Assembly: GCA_018266455.1 (NCBI GenBank)
Contig: JAFEAJ010000017.1
Coordinates: forward strand, 64,473 to 101,165
Source of the DNA: Bacteroidota bacterium
GTDB lineage: Bacteria > Bacteroidota > Bacteroidia > Chitinophagales > Chitinophagaceae
Direction of reading: 5' to 3'
DNA: 36,693 nt
Positions 8,628 to 17,440 of this stretch are shown here, in pieces (position 1 is the first letter of the stretch; each line of letters starts with the position of its first letter). A program made the position numbers and the translations under genes. The notes under the pieces were generated by a model, which was given only the letters and a program-made list of their open reading frames with translations, had not been told where the DNA came from and ran no database searches.

Positions 8628-8879
8628 TTAAATTCCTCGATGAAAAAGAATCTTTCTTAATCGCTGGCGGCACCCTTGCCCTGGTGGGCAGTTCAATGGC
8701 CTGGGCAATAATTTCATTTCCACCTGCACATTTCGGCGAAAATCTGCCCTTCCCATTCTGAGTTCAATTTGTTCTTTTTTGGGAAAAAGGCAATGGCTTA
8801 GTGCGTTTTTAAACCACTGATAAATATAATGTTGAAATAATGGCAGGTATTTAGCTGTCCAATATTTGCAAATTTCCAT
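8628..8879 (-). CDS. doubtful 83-codon ORF, possibly a decayed gene, in a 353-bp gap
   Basis: The gap 8575-8927 holds this one ORF. Its N-terminal half (MEICKYWTAKYLPLFQHYIY) reads like protein, but the C-terminal part is Arg/Cys/Pro-rich with low plausibility. In a second minus-strand frame, a stretch containing IIAQAIELPTRARVPPAIKK looks more protein-like but has no start. Together they could be a frameshifted remnant. No family is recognised. The gap must also hold the promoter of the large gene starting at 8928; none is clear. Confidence 0.2.
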   Translation of the reverse strand: MEICKYWTAKYLPLFQHYIYQWFKNALSHCLFPKKEQIELRMGRADFRRNVQVEMKLLPRPLNCPPGQGCRQRLRKILFHRGI

Positions 8880-8927
8880 ATCATGTGAAAGGCTGAAGCA
8901 CCTATCAAGGAATCTAAACCCGTTGAA

Positions 8928-11900
8928 ATGAAAACTATTATCCTTTACCTGTGTTTCAGTATAACTGTGGTCGCCATTTGTGCTACTGCGCAGGCCCAGT
9001 CTTCTTGTTTATTATCGGCAAGTGCAACTACAATCGCATCAGCTTGCAAAGCAACTGGCAAGATTACAATAAACGCGCAAAATGGTTCAGGCAATTACAA
9101 CTATACCATCAGCGGCCCTAATTACAATTCCACCACATCCAGCAACATCATCAGCGGCCTCGGGCCTGGCACATATTCTGTATTAGTAAATGACATTGTC
9201 AATAACTGTTCGGTTCAGGTCAACAACATTATAGTAGGGGGAAATTACCAGGATCCCCGTTTTACTCTTGCAGAAACTGATGTAACCTGCACCAATGCAG
9301 CCAACGGCACTATAACTGCAGGCAATGTTCAATATGGCACAGCGCCTTTCACTTATTCAATTGTTGCGCCTTCAGCTTCGCAAGTTGGCACAACCAGTTC
9401 CACAGGCCTGTTCACCAACCTGGTTCCCGGCAATTATACCGTTCAATTAAATGACTCGTGCGGTGGCTTGCAGACAAGGGTCATTACAATTTCAAATCAC
9501 ACATGGAGCATCAGCAGCACTGCTGTAGCCAAGGTTGGTTGTGATAGTGCAACCATTACACTGACTGTAACAGACAATTATGGGAACGTGAATACATCCA
9601 ACAGCCATTTTTCCGGATACCAGTATGGCTATGTCCGGGGCTTCGGCGATACAGTTTGGTCAACTAATTACTTTTTCAACATTTATAAAGGCAACTCAAG
9701 GTCGGCTTCATTTGTTGTTAAGGACCCCTGCAACAACATAAGTGTTTCAACATGGTTCGACAATGCAGCTCCATCAGTTAACAACAGCGTTTCTTTCAGC
9801 AACCAAACCTGCAGCAGCTTTACGGCAACAGTGGCGGGGCAAACCAATCTGACCAACCCGCAATTTTGTATTTATGATGCCATGAACACCTTAATAGCAT
9901 GCAATACTACCGGGGTCTTCAACTCACTGGTTTATGGCTCTTATTGTATCAAAATAACAGATAATTGTTATGACACTTCTTTCACCAGGTGCTTCAGCGC
10001 TACGCAACCTGTACCGAAAATTGCAGGCATTAACTTTTCGAACAAGAACTGCACAAGTGTTACAGCGACCGTTGCCGTAAGCAATGGAACAAATGCGCAA
10101 TATTGCCTTTATGATACCAGTGGTAATGTTATTGCATGCAACAGCACCGGGGTTTTTAGCAACATCGCATACGGCTCCTATTGCGTTCATGTAAAAAATG
10201 ACCCTGGCTGTTATGACACGTTAATGATCAAATGTGTTACTGTATCTCAACCAGTGCCTTCAGTGAACAACAATGTTTCAATTACATATACCTGTAATAC
10301 TTTCACTGCAAGCCTTGGCGGCCAAAGTAACCTTACCAACCCGCTATTTTGTCTCTACGACAGTGCAGGCAACCAAATCGGGTGCAATACAACCGGCCAG
10401 TTCACCAGCCTCTCCTTTGGTTCTTACTGCATAAAAATGACGAACGATTCAAATTGTTATGACACCATCATTACCCGATGTTTTAGCGCAAGCGCAAAAC
10501 CTGTTACCATTAGTGTTACAGCAAGCCCTTCCTGTACTTTTGGAGCGGCTGATGTAAAAATTAATCTTGTGAACGGGACAGCTCCTTATACTATCAAAAT
10601 TTATGATAGCCTGGGCAATTTGTTAAGTGCTTACACTACGTCAAGCAGTTCGTCAAGTGCAAATGCATTGCCTGTTTCTGGCACAGGCACAAACTATAAA
10701 GTTGTCGTGTCAGGCAGTTGCGGCTCACTTGACTCCTCAACATTCACTGCAAAAGCTTCTACCCTTACCAAATCAATTACTTCTGTTTCTAAATGCCCTG
10801 GGGCCTCTTCACAAAATGGCCTTGGAGACCTTTTTGTAAAAGCAGTGTACAATGGCGGCACCGTTATACCAAAAATAATTTTTCAAAATGGATTGCCGGT
10901 TTCAATCAATTACAGCGGCATGAGCGGCAGCACATACACATTTGCCAATCTCTCGCCAGCAGTGTATATCGTTCAATACACCATGCAAAGTTGCTCAAAC
11001 TATGTTTATGACACTTTCAATTTGAAACCTTATGTATTCCCTTCTTTGGATAAATCGGCTGTTTACCAATGCAACAACAACAGCTTTAGTGTAAGCTCTG
11101 CCGTAACTGGCGGGATAACGCCTTACACTTATGCCATCATTGGCAGCCTCCCGGATTCACCAAGTATCATCATGGGGCCACAGGCATCGCCGGTGTTCAC
11201 CATAAACAACGGGAAAGCTTATTCGGTTGTACGCTTAAGGGCAATAGATGCCTGCGGAAATGCTACCATTAATGATGCCAGCATCCTGCCCCTTGCCAAT
11301 ATCATAATAAAAGCAACATCAAACTGCATACATACCAACACCGTGCTGGCAGTTGACAGCATTGCCAACGCAACTTATACCTGGTACAAAAAAACCAGCC
11401 CCACCGATAGCGTGATGGTAGGCACCGGCCCAACATACAGCATACCTTACCTCTCAGTGGCTGATACAGGCACCTATGTGAATGTTGAGTCGGTAAATGC
11501 TGGCTGTCTTACCCAGGTTTCGACATATTATGTTGACGGGATATGCATGACAACGCTTGCCATAAAAGGCATCAGTTTTACCGGTGCTCTCAAAAACGGC
11601 AATGTGAATTTGAAGTGGACAACCGAGCCGGCATTCATGGCATATAAATTTATTGTAGAAAAAAGCGCTGATGCCTCCGGCTTCAAAACAATTGGAACTG
11701 TAAATGCCATCGCGAATAGTGTCTCACCAGGCCAGTATTTTTTTGCAGACCCCAACCCTGTTTCGGGAAAGAACTTTTATCGTTTGCGCATTGTTCAGGA
11801 AAATTCTTCTTCGAATTATAGCAATGTGATTGAAATTGATAATAAGGGAACCAATAGCGGAGTTTCGGTCATGCCCAATCCGGTTGCCGATGTGTTCGCC

Positions 11901-12110
11901 ATCAATTTTAACCAGGCAACAACTGCTAATTATTTAGTAAGCCTGATTAACCCTGAAGGAAAAACTGTAGCGCAATACTTTTATGCAATCGCTTCCAGCG
12001 AAACAAAAACAATCCGTCGAAAAGCAGGGCTATCGCCTGGAATTTATTTCCTCATCATACAAAACCAGCTTACTATGGAAAAAGAAATTATAAAGCTATT
12101 CTTAAACTAA
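8928..12110 (+). CDS. large secreted repeat protein with type IX secretion C-terminal sorting domain
   Basis: 1060 residues. The signal peptide (about 1-23) ends ICATAQAQ. Residues about 25-190 hold SprB-like or Ig-like beta modules (SGNYNYTISGPNY, TAPFTYSIVAPS). Residues 284-525 are three tandem repeats of 80-81 residues sharing FC.YD, CN.TG.F, GSYC and NCYDT or GCYDT. Further beta-rich modules follow, with an Ig-like one around 795-865 (ATYTWYKKTS). Residues about 875-970 look like a fibronectin-III-type or similar domain (NVNLKWTTEPAFMAYKFIVE). The tail (about 980-1060, SVMPNPVADVFAINF to GIYFLIIQN) is a type A sorting domain, so the protein should cross the outer membrane by the type IX system and be surface-attached or released. 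Function is unknown; adhesion or matrix formation is a guess. It is highly Thr/Ser/Asn-rich. Confidence 0.85.
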   Translation: MKTIILYLCFSITVVAICATAQAQSSCLLSASATTIASACKATGKITINAQNGSGNYNYTISGPNYNSTTSSNIISGLGPGTYSVLVNDIVNNCSVQVNNIIVGGNYQDPRFTLAETDVTCTNAANGTITAGNVQYGTAPFTYSIVAPSASQVGTTSSTGLFTNLVPGNYTVQLNDSCGGLQTRVITISNHTWSISSTAVAKVGCDSATITLTVTDNYGNVNTSNSHFSGYQYGYVRGFGDTVWSTNYFFNIYKGNSRSASFVVKDPCNNISVSTWFDNAAPSVNNSVSFSNQTCSSFTATVAGQTNLTNPQFCIYDAMNTLIACNTTGVFNSLVYGSYCIKITDNCYDTSFTRCFSATQPVPKIAGINFSNKNCTSVTATVAVSNGTNAQYCLYDTSGNVIACNSTGVFSNIAYGSYCVHVKNDPGCYDTLMIKCVTVSQPVPSVNNNVSITYTCNTFTASLGGQSNLTNPLFCLYDSAGNQIGCNTTGQFTSLSFGSYCIKMTNDSNCYDTIITRCFSASAKPVTISVTASPSCTFGAADVKINLVNGTAPYTIKIYDSLGNLLSAYTTSSSSSSANALPVSGTGTNYKVVVSGSCGSLDSSTFTAKASTLTKSITSVSKCPGASSQNGLGDLFVKAVYNGGTVIPKIIFQNGLPVSINYSGMSGSTYTFANLSPAVYIVQYTMQSCSNYVYDTFNLKPYVFPSLDKSAVYQCNNNSFSVSSAVTGGITPYTYAIIGSLPDSPSIIMGPQASPVFTINNGKAYSVVRLRAIDACGNATINDASILPLANIIIKATSNCIHTNTVLAVDSIANATYTWYKKTSPTDSVMVGTGPTYSIPYLSVADTGTYVNVESVNAGCLTQVSTYYVDGICMTTLAIKGISFTGALKNGNVNLKWTTEPAFMAYKFIVEKSADASGFKTIGTVNAIANSVSPGQYFFADPNPVSGKNFYRLRIVQENSSSNYSNVIEIDNKGTNSGVSVMPNPVADVFAINFNQATTANYLVSLINPEGKTVAQYFYAIASSETKTIRRKAGLSPGIYFLIIQNQLTMEKEIIKLFLN
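9777..10502 (+). repeat. three tandem 80-81-residue coding repeats in the T9SS protein
   Basis: Unit boundaries are about 9777-10016, 10017-10259 and 10260-10502, that is 240, 243 and 243 bases. Each encodes the pattern: C, about 14-20 residues, FC or YC followed by YD, then I.CN.TG.F, GSYC, CYDT and a final C before a short linker (TQPVP, SQPVP). The near-identical length and retained cysteines show internal duplication; DNA identity is only moderate, so the duplication is not recent. Confidence 0.85.
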
Positions 12111-12450
12111 TGAACACAGCCATAACAAAGCAACTGGGAAGCGGAAATTCTGATGGTTTTAATATTAATTTGTATCTCAACCTTCAATGTTAATGCCAGG
12201 CATTTGCTTCCTCCTCTTGTGCTCATAATGTCACCAGCAAATAAAATTATAATTGCCTGTATTCTCAAAAAAGAGGTTAAAAGCACTGCTTCAACTGCTC
12301 CATATTTTATGCCCCCTAAGGGGCAAATTGCTGCTCCGCTTTAAATTATAAGCAAATGCAGCATTTTTATATGATTGAAAGTCTTGTATAATATTTTAAG
12401 ATGCGCTTGGGGATAAACGAACACCTTGATTTTAACAAAAAGAACCGATT
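12111..12450 (+). other. 340-bp intergenic region with a small hairpin
   Basis: No convincing gene is seen. A 63-codon ORF (12153-12344) has low-plausibility content and is not called. A hairpin TGCCCC-CTAA-GGGGCA (12310-12325) has a 6-bp stem without a clear T-run, 200 bases past the stop of the repeat protein. The region before 12451 is AT-rich and must hold the promoter of the acyl-CoA-binding protein gene, but no TAnnTTTG site is clear. Confidence 0.4.
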
Positions 12451-12717
12451 ATGACAGCTACTCAATTGATACAGGAATTTGAACAGGCGGCAGAAGAAAG
12501 CAAAAGCCTGGGTACAAGACCAAGCAACGGAACACTATTGCAATTGTATTCGCTTTACAAACAAGCCACAGTTGGCGATATTAATATTGAGGCCCCCTCC
12601 AACCCTTTCGATTTTGTGGCGAAAGCAAAGTATGATGCATGGGCATCATTGAAAGGCAGGTCAAAAGAAACAATCATGCAGGAATACATCAGCTTGGTAA
12701 ACAAATTGAAATTGTGA
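12451..12717 (+). CDS. acyl-CoA-binding protein (ACBP family)
   Basis: This 88-residue protein matches the full ACBP fold, a four-helix bundle that binds long-chain acyl-CoA esters in the cytosol. The family signature is present: LLQLYSLYKQATVGD (about 30-44) followed by FVAKAKYDAWASLKGRSKE (about 55-73), with the conserved Tyr and Lys residues that contact the CoA phosphate. The length equals the family's usual 86-90. ACBPs are mainly eukaryotic but occur in several Bacteroidota. It stands alone and converges with a glycosyltransferase gene. Confidence 0.92.
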   Translation: MTATQLIQEFEQAAEESKSLGTRPSNGTLLQLYSLYKQATVGDINIEAPSNPFDFVAKAKYDAWASLKGRSKETIMQEYISLVNKLKL

Positions 12718-12767
12718 GATTAAGCATCGGGCTCAAACAACCGCAATTAATTACCTGGGTGTATTGG

Positions 12768-13781
12768 CTAAGGCAGTTGCAGGCAAATATCAGCTATTGC
12801 TTCTTTTAAAAATTCTCCTTTTGAGATTTTGCCGGCAAGGGGCTTCATGTTATTGACCATTTGCTGGTATTCAGCTTCACTTATCGAATTGATTTTTTGT
12901 TCGATTTCATTCAGCCCTGAAATGGTGAAGCCGATTTTATGTTTTCTTATTAACGATGCCGAGCCTGCGTTTTCATAAATAATAACCGGGATCCCGGTTA
13001 ATATATACAGGGACACTTTATGGTGGGTTATATACTGCATGTAATGCCCAATGCTTCCGCAAGGATCATCAATACAATCGCCATCCCAAACCAAACCAAA
13101 TGAGCCTTCAATTTTTTGTGGCAGGCCATAAGGAGGGAAAACACCCTTGTAAAAAAAATTTTTTTGGCTTTTCATTTTTTTGGTAACCCCTGGCCCGTAT
13201 ACCAAGAATTTCAAGCTTTCGGTTATTATGTTTCCCAGGTCTTCGAGGAAAAGGCTTTTTGCCAGGTTCCCGGCAAACACTATTTCAAAAGATTTTTTTT
13301 TGGGCACGTTATTTCCAGTGGTCATAAAATCAAAAAAGTAAAGCAACGAACACTTAGCGAATGGGATATGCTTGAGCAGCCAGCTCTTCATGCTTTGATT
13401 GTGGGCAATAAAGTATTGCGCCCTTTTCAATTCCTTAATTTCATTTTGCAGCAGTTCATTATTGCCATCTTTCAGGCCATTAATATCGGCAATTAGGCAA
13501 ACAGTCAAAATGCTGCGCCGGAAATGGAGCAGCCGTAGCAGCATTTTATTCATTTTAGCATACAAAGGAAACTGCACGAGCACAACTGATCCCTTTTTAA
13601 GAGAAAAGAAAGTTTTAATAAGGAACCAAAATCTTCCGTATTTTGCCCAAACTGAAAAACTAAAATGATGAGGGAACAATATCGGTCTGAAGTTTTCTTG
13701 CAACAATACCTTTTCAATGTCCGCATTCCCAACGCCTCCATGAAAGAATGCACTGAAAGAATGCTCTTGCACAAAATACAT
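12768..13781 (-). CDS. glycosyltransferase, Gtf3/galactofuranosyltransferase-like (GT-B)
   Basis: About 337 residues from the ATG at 13781. The N-terminus (SAFFHGGVGNADIEKVL) fits the GGxGNxxxDIEKIL pattern seen in Gtf3/WbbI-like sugar transferases. The C-terminal Rossmann part has FGLVWDGDCIDDPCGSIGHY, then HHKVSLYILTGIPVIIYENA, the nucleotide-sugar binding region of that family. These enzymes add a glucose or galactofuranose unit to a growing polysaccharide on the cytoplasmic face; the donor here is unknown. An in-frame TTG at 13826 would overlap the flippase stop and add 15 residues; the ATG is preferred because family homology begins right after it. It is the second gene of a two-gene leftward operon. 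Confidence 0.75.
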   Translation of the reverse strand: MYFVQEHSFSAFFHGGVGNADIEKVLLQENFRPILFPHHFSFSVWAKYGRFWFLIKTFFSLKKGSVVLVQFPLYAKMNKMLLRLLHFRRSILTVCLIADINGLKDGNNELLQNEIKELKRAQYFIAHNQSMKSWLLKHIPFAKCSLLYFFDFMTTGNNVPKKKSFEIVFAGNLAKSLFLEDLGNIITESLKFLVYGPGVTKKMKSQKNFFYKGVFPPYGLPQKIEGSFGLVWDGDCIDDPCGSIGHYMQYITHHKVSLYILTGIPVIIYENAGSASLIRKHKIGFTISGLNEIEQKINSISEAEYQQMVNNMKPLAGKISKGEFLKEAIADICLQLP

Positions 13782-13822
13782 GCGCGGTTTTTTTACAACC
13801 GGGCTGTCCTGTTTTATTAATA

Positions 13823-15286
13823 TCAATTCAATTTCTTATTTCTGAAAAAAAATTGCACACTTGTTTTTAACTGCAGCACAAATTCATTCCGCATAATAAA
13901 AACCTGAAAAATAACGTATAACATAAAACAAACCAAAACCGAAAGCATAAGCGAAAACTCTTCCGCCATATCCATTCTTTTTATTGCATAAATAACAGGC
14001 ACAAATATCAAAGCTCCGCATATTGACTGGAAAAAGCATTTCCAGTCAAATATTTTTAATCGCATGTTGGTTTTTTTTGCATAAAAATAATTAATGAGCA
14101 ATCCGTTCATTTCAGTAATGATGATGGCAGAGCATGCTCCTTTATCAGCAAATAAAAAAGAAAGTACCAGGGTGAGTACTATAAATACCGCGGCACTGAT
14201 GATTGTGCTTTTCAGGAATAACTTCTCTCGGTTATGTGATATCAATATTTGTTTGCTTAAAAAAAGGCTATATGCTTTTAGAAAAGGATAAATTGAAAGG
14301 ATCCTCAGGTCACCGGTTGCCGACAAAAAATTTTTTCCAAGGAAAACACTTATAATCTGCCCTGAAAGCAAAAACATACCGGCAGAAACAGGCACTGAAA
14401 AAAAAATAATCAACTGAATATTTTGCAACACGGTTGCCCGCAGCCCGCCTTCATTTCCATTTTTTATCAGCGATATAATTCTTGGAAAAAAAACAATCAA
14501 CGTATCAGTTATCAGCACGGAGGACACCTTAGCCATTTTCATCGTAAATGCATACAGCCCCACAGCCGTTTCGGTGCTTACAAATCTCAGGAACACGTTA
14601 TCAAGCATTAGCGGGATACTGTAAAAAATATCCATCAGAAAAATCACCCACATAAAGCTGAGGTGCCGTTTCCAATGAATCCCCGCAAACGATATTTTTA
14701 TTCGCCTAAATAACAAAACATTATTCCATATACTATTGGCAATGGCAGTAGTCACAATAATTGCATAATACACATAATAATCGCTTGGGGACTTAAGCAG
14801 TACAAAAATTGAGATCAGCCCGGCGATCCTTGTTGCGATCGAGCGAAAAGTGATATACCTGAATTCTTCCATCCCAAAAAAATACCATTCACAAGAGAAG
14901 AAACCTACAAGCAGGAAGGAGACAGAAAAAAGCAAAAGCCTTGGGTCATGTATCTTGTCCCACACAAAATAAACAGCAATCCCATAAAGCAATAAAGAAA
15001 GCAGCGAAGTGATCATGTGAAGGGCCATTAACTCTGAGACCAGCTTTCCCAGGTCCTCCTGATTATTGCGGGCACGGGCAACTTCGCGCATGCCATATAC
15101 CATAATCCCAAATTCAGCAATGGAAATGAAATAAAAAGTAAACGAGTCAATAAAGCTTACACGGCCAATGCCATCAGGCATCAGCACCCTGGATATATAA
15201 GGAATAGAAATCAATGGCACCAAAAGCTGGCTGCCGGACAATATAAAATTGTAAACCAGGTTCCTCTTGATACTTGACAAAGGCAA
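13823..15286 (-). CDS. oligosaccharide flippase (Wzx-type, MOP superfamily)
   Basis: This 487-residue integral membrane protein has about 12-14 hydrophobic helices along its length. The N-terminus (NLVYNFILSGSQLLVPLISI, then PYISRVLMPDGIGRVSF) is typical of the polysaccharide_synt family that flips undecaprenyl-linked repeat units across the inner membrane. EFGIMVYGMREVARARNN in the first loop is another family feature. No ATG is available nearby: the reading frame upstream lacks one, and a good -7 element at 15315-15322 leaves about 20 bases of leader before TTG at 15286, so TTG is the likely start. It is followed directly by the Gtf3-like transferase, and diverges from another transferase gene. 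No Wzy polymerase is in the window. Confidence 0.88.
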   Translation of the reverse strand: MPLSSIKRNLVYNFILSGSQLLVPLISIPYISRVLMPDGIGRVSFIDSFTFYFISIAEFGIMVYGMREVARARNNQEDLGKLVSELMALHMITSLLSLLLYGIAVYFVWDKIHDPRLLLFSVSFLLVGFFSCEWYFFGMEEFRYITFRSIATRIAGLISIFVLLKSPSDYYVYYAIIVTTAIANSIWNNVLLFRRIKISFAGIHWKRHLSFMWVIFLMDIFYSIPLMLDNVFLRFVSTETAVGLYAFTMKMAKVSSVLITDTLIVFFPRIISLIKNGNEGGLRATVLQNIQLIIFFSVPVSAGMFLLSGQIISVFLGKNFLSATGDLRILSIYPFLKAYSLFLSKQILISHNREKLFLKSTIISAAVFIVLTLVLSFLFADKGACSAIIITEMNGLLINYFYAKKTNMRLKIFDWKCFFQSICGALIFVPVIYAIKRMDMAEEFSLMLSVLVCFMLYVIFQVFIMRNEFVLQLKTSVQFFFRNKKLN

Positions 15287-15314
15287 TTGGTTTTGGGAAC
15301 AAGATTGATTAACG

Positions 15315-15322
15315 CAAACATA
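15315..15322 (-). promoter_or_regulatory. -7 element of the flippase operon
   Basis: On the minus strand TATGTTTG fits TAnnTTTG perfectly and is followed by C. A -33 TTG at 19-20 bases is not clear. Its position supports the TTG start codon at 15286. Confidence 0.55.
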
Positions 15323-15368
15323 GCTATATTTATCAGAACATTGACCTAATACGAAATCTTAACTATAA

Positions 15369-16511
15369 ATGAATATCGCCATTTTCGAGACCATGCATTT
15401 TGAAGGGTCTTATCCTGTAATAAAATTGTTCGATACCCCAAACAATAGGATAACTGTTTTTGCCTATGAAAACTGTTTTCGGCAATTCAAATTTTTATTT
15501 ATCGATGACCTGGCAAAATTTGACTGGGTAATAAAAAAAGAAAATGACAATAAAAATGTATTTATTTTAAAAATGTACAGGGAAATGCGCAAAAGAAGGA
15601 TTGAGCTGCTTTACCTGAACACCATCTCAGACAACTATCATTCCTATTCGATTCTTATACGGGCGCTAAAAGGCATCAGGGTTATCGTGACCTTGCATAA
15701 CATCAACAGTTACTTTATGCGTTCTCCAGGCTTTGGCTTTAAAAGAAATATCAAGAACAATGGAAAAAACTGGCTCTTACGGTCTGCCTGTGAATTTAAT
15801 GTTGTTGGGCTATGCATGGTAAAAAGCCTTAAATCAAAGCTGCCTTCGCACAAAAAGGTTTATTGCCTGCCAGGGGCAATTTTTGAAAAAGAAAAAATAA
15901 ACACCAATAAGAGCATAGCTAATAAAAAAATGCAAGTGGTTGTGCCCGGATCGGTTGATGTTAGGAGAAGGAACTATGAACAGGTATTTGAATTCCTGGA
16001 AAAATGCAATGCCATCCATTTGCCCGTAACGCTGGTATTATTGGGAGGAGCTCATTTCCCTGAGGGCAAACAAATAATTAAGCGGTGCGCCAGTTACGCC
16101 AGGCAATATGACAACCTGAAATTTTATGAAACAGAAGTTGTTGACCAGCCGGAATTTGACAGGGTGATGAACACTGCACATTTTGTGTGGTCGCCCTCGT
16201 TGGAAAGGGCTTTTTTGGAAGACGGTATTTCGGAGATATATGGCGAAACAATTTATTCAGGAAATATATTTGACGTCATAAAACATGCTGTCCCCTTCAT
16301 CATTCCTGAATATTTGAAGGTTGATGAGTTTATTGAGACAAGCGCTTGCCGCTATAGCAGTGTCGATGACATTATTGATTACCTGGAGCGTTTTTTTCAT
16401 TCTCCTTTGCAATATGCCAGCCTGCTCAGCAAAGCCATTGAAAATTCAGGCAATTACACCATTGAAAATATCAGGGGCAGGAATCAAAGCCTTTTCCAAA
16501 ACCAGGGCTAA
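15369..16511 (+). CDS. putative glycosyltransferase (GT-B-like)
   Basis: This 380-residue protein is probably a cytoplasmic glycosyltransferase, assigned from fold-like features and context more than from strong motifs. The N-terminal half has the alternating strand/helix pattern of a GT-B first domain, including IELLYLNTISDNYHSY and VIVTLHNINSYFM. The second half begins QVVVPGSVDVRRRNYEQVF, followed by VTLVLLGGAH and ends with FDVIKHAVPFIIPEYLKVDE, the usual region for donor binding. It lies divergent from the flippase gene, with 82 bp between the starts. The stop codon overlaps the end of the convergent GT9 gene by four bases. Donor and acceptor are unknown. Confidence 0.6.
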   Translation: MNIAIFETMHFEGSYPVIKLFDTPNNRITVFAYENCFRQFKFLFIDDLAKFDWVIKKENDNKNVFILKMYREMRKRRIELLYLNTISDNYHSYSILIRALKGIRVIVTLHNINSYFMRSPGFGFKRNIKNNGKNWLLRSACEFNVVGLCMVKSLKSKLPSHKKVYCLPGAIFEKEKINTNKSIANKKMQVVVPGSVDVRRRNYEQVFEFLEKCNAIHLPVTLVLLGGAHFPEGKQIIKRCASYARQYDNLKFYETEVVDQPEFDRVMNTAHFVWSPSLERAFLEDGISEIYGETIYSGNIFDVIKHAVPFIIPEYLKVDEFIETSACRYSSVDDIIDYLERFFHSPLQYASLLSKAIENSGNYTIENIRGRNQSLFQNQG

Positions 16512-17398
16512 AGCAACAACACAGGCTCAAATGCCAGCCTTACATCAGCAATGGAAAGGGCTTCAATAGCCTCATTGTTAAATGTGGTTTTGTAGAACAT
16601 CTTCTCAAGCAATGGGCTAATGACTTTTTTCATAATGCCATAATCATAAATTTCAGAAGGACTTGTGCAGTTGAAAATTGCAACGCAGGGCACCTTATAA
16701 GCCAAAGCTACATGCATGGCCAGCGTATCGCCTGATATAATATGGCTGCAAACGGCAATGTCGTCAAAGTAATCGCGGACTGTTTTTCTCTGTGCCAGCA
16801 TTTTTATAAGAAATCCTTTTGATGCCAGCCATTCCCCCAATTGATCATACCCGTGCCATGATTTATTTGGCCATTGTTGCCCTACTCTTTTCTCAATGCC
16901 AATCAAATTTTTCTTCTCCTGCCGGCCCTTATTTTTATAAATGCAATAACCCTCCCCCTTAAATTCAAGCCCAGCCATTTTGAACAACCAGTACTGGTAT
17001 GGCTGCTGATTCGACATTTTTAAGATGTTGGCCTGGCTTGCCCCAAGTGCTGATACGAGGCTCATGTCGAACCATCCGGCAGCATCTTCAGTATATCTTA
17101 CCGAGTTCTCATGGCAGTATATGCCGACAAGTTTTTTTGTAGGAATTCGAGTTGCCAGTATCGCGCATGGCAAGTCTTCTTCCAGCGAAAGCGTAATATC
17201 AAAAGTCTCTGTTTTTAATGCCTGCATGGCATCGGGTGCAGCAACAATCCGGTCAAGGCGGGGGTGTGCATCGGGCAAGATCTCTGTGTATTCTTTCTTA
17301 ATGACCCATGTGATTCTAACACCTGGCACATTTAATAAAACAGAAGTGCGGGCTATATCGCCTGCTGCGCCTGTTTTTATGAGCAAAATTTTTTTCAT
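16508..17398 (-). CDS. glycosyltransferase family 9 (heptosyltransferase-like)
   Basis: This 296-residue protein has the GT9 signature: MKKILLIKTGAAGDIARTSV at the N-terminus, as in WaaC/WaaF-like proteins. Later it has GIEKRVGQQWPNKSWHGYDQLGEWL-type text (about 173-197) and SHIISGDTLAMHVALAYKVP (about 228-247), where the conserved Asp and His bind the ADP-sugar in heptosyltransferases. GT9 enzymes add heptose or related sugars to lipopolysaccharide core. At 296 residues it is shorter than WaaF (about 350). It is the last gene of the apparent operon GlmU-like, tpiA, GT9, starting 42 bp after tpiA. The actual sugar is not determined. Confidence 0.8.
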   Translation of the reverse strand: MKKILLIKTGAAGDIARTSVLLNVPGVRITWVIKKEYTEILPDAHPRLDRIVAAPDAMQALKTETFDITLSLEEDLPCAILATRIPTKKLVGIYCHENSVRYTEDAAGWFDMSLVSALGASQANILKMSNQQPYQYWLFKMAGLEFKGEGYCIYKNKGRQEKKNLIGIEKRVGQQWPNKSWHGYDQLGEWLASKGFLIKMLAQRKTVRDYFDDIAVCSHIISGDTLAMHVALAYKVPCVAIFNCTSPSEIYDYGIMKKVISPLLEKMFYKTTFNNEAIEALSIADVRLAFEPVLLL

Positions 17399-17440
17399 CC
17401 ATCAATAACAATTTGTAAGCGGCGCCATTTGTGGAAGCTG

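Noticed and set aside
12153..12344. A 63-codon plus-strand ORF between the repeat protein and the acyl-CoA-binding protein.
   Set aside because: Composition is not protein-like beyond the first residues, there is no promoter, and it covers a small hairpin; no homologous family is recalled.
13116..13496. A 126-codon plus-strand ORF opposite the Gtf3-like transferase.
   Set aside because: It is a shadow of a well-supported minus-strand gene with matching family motifs; no independent signal or promoter.
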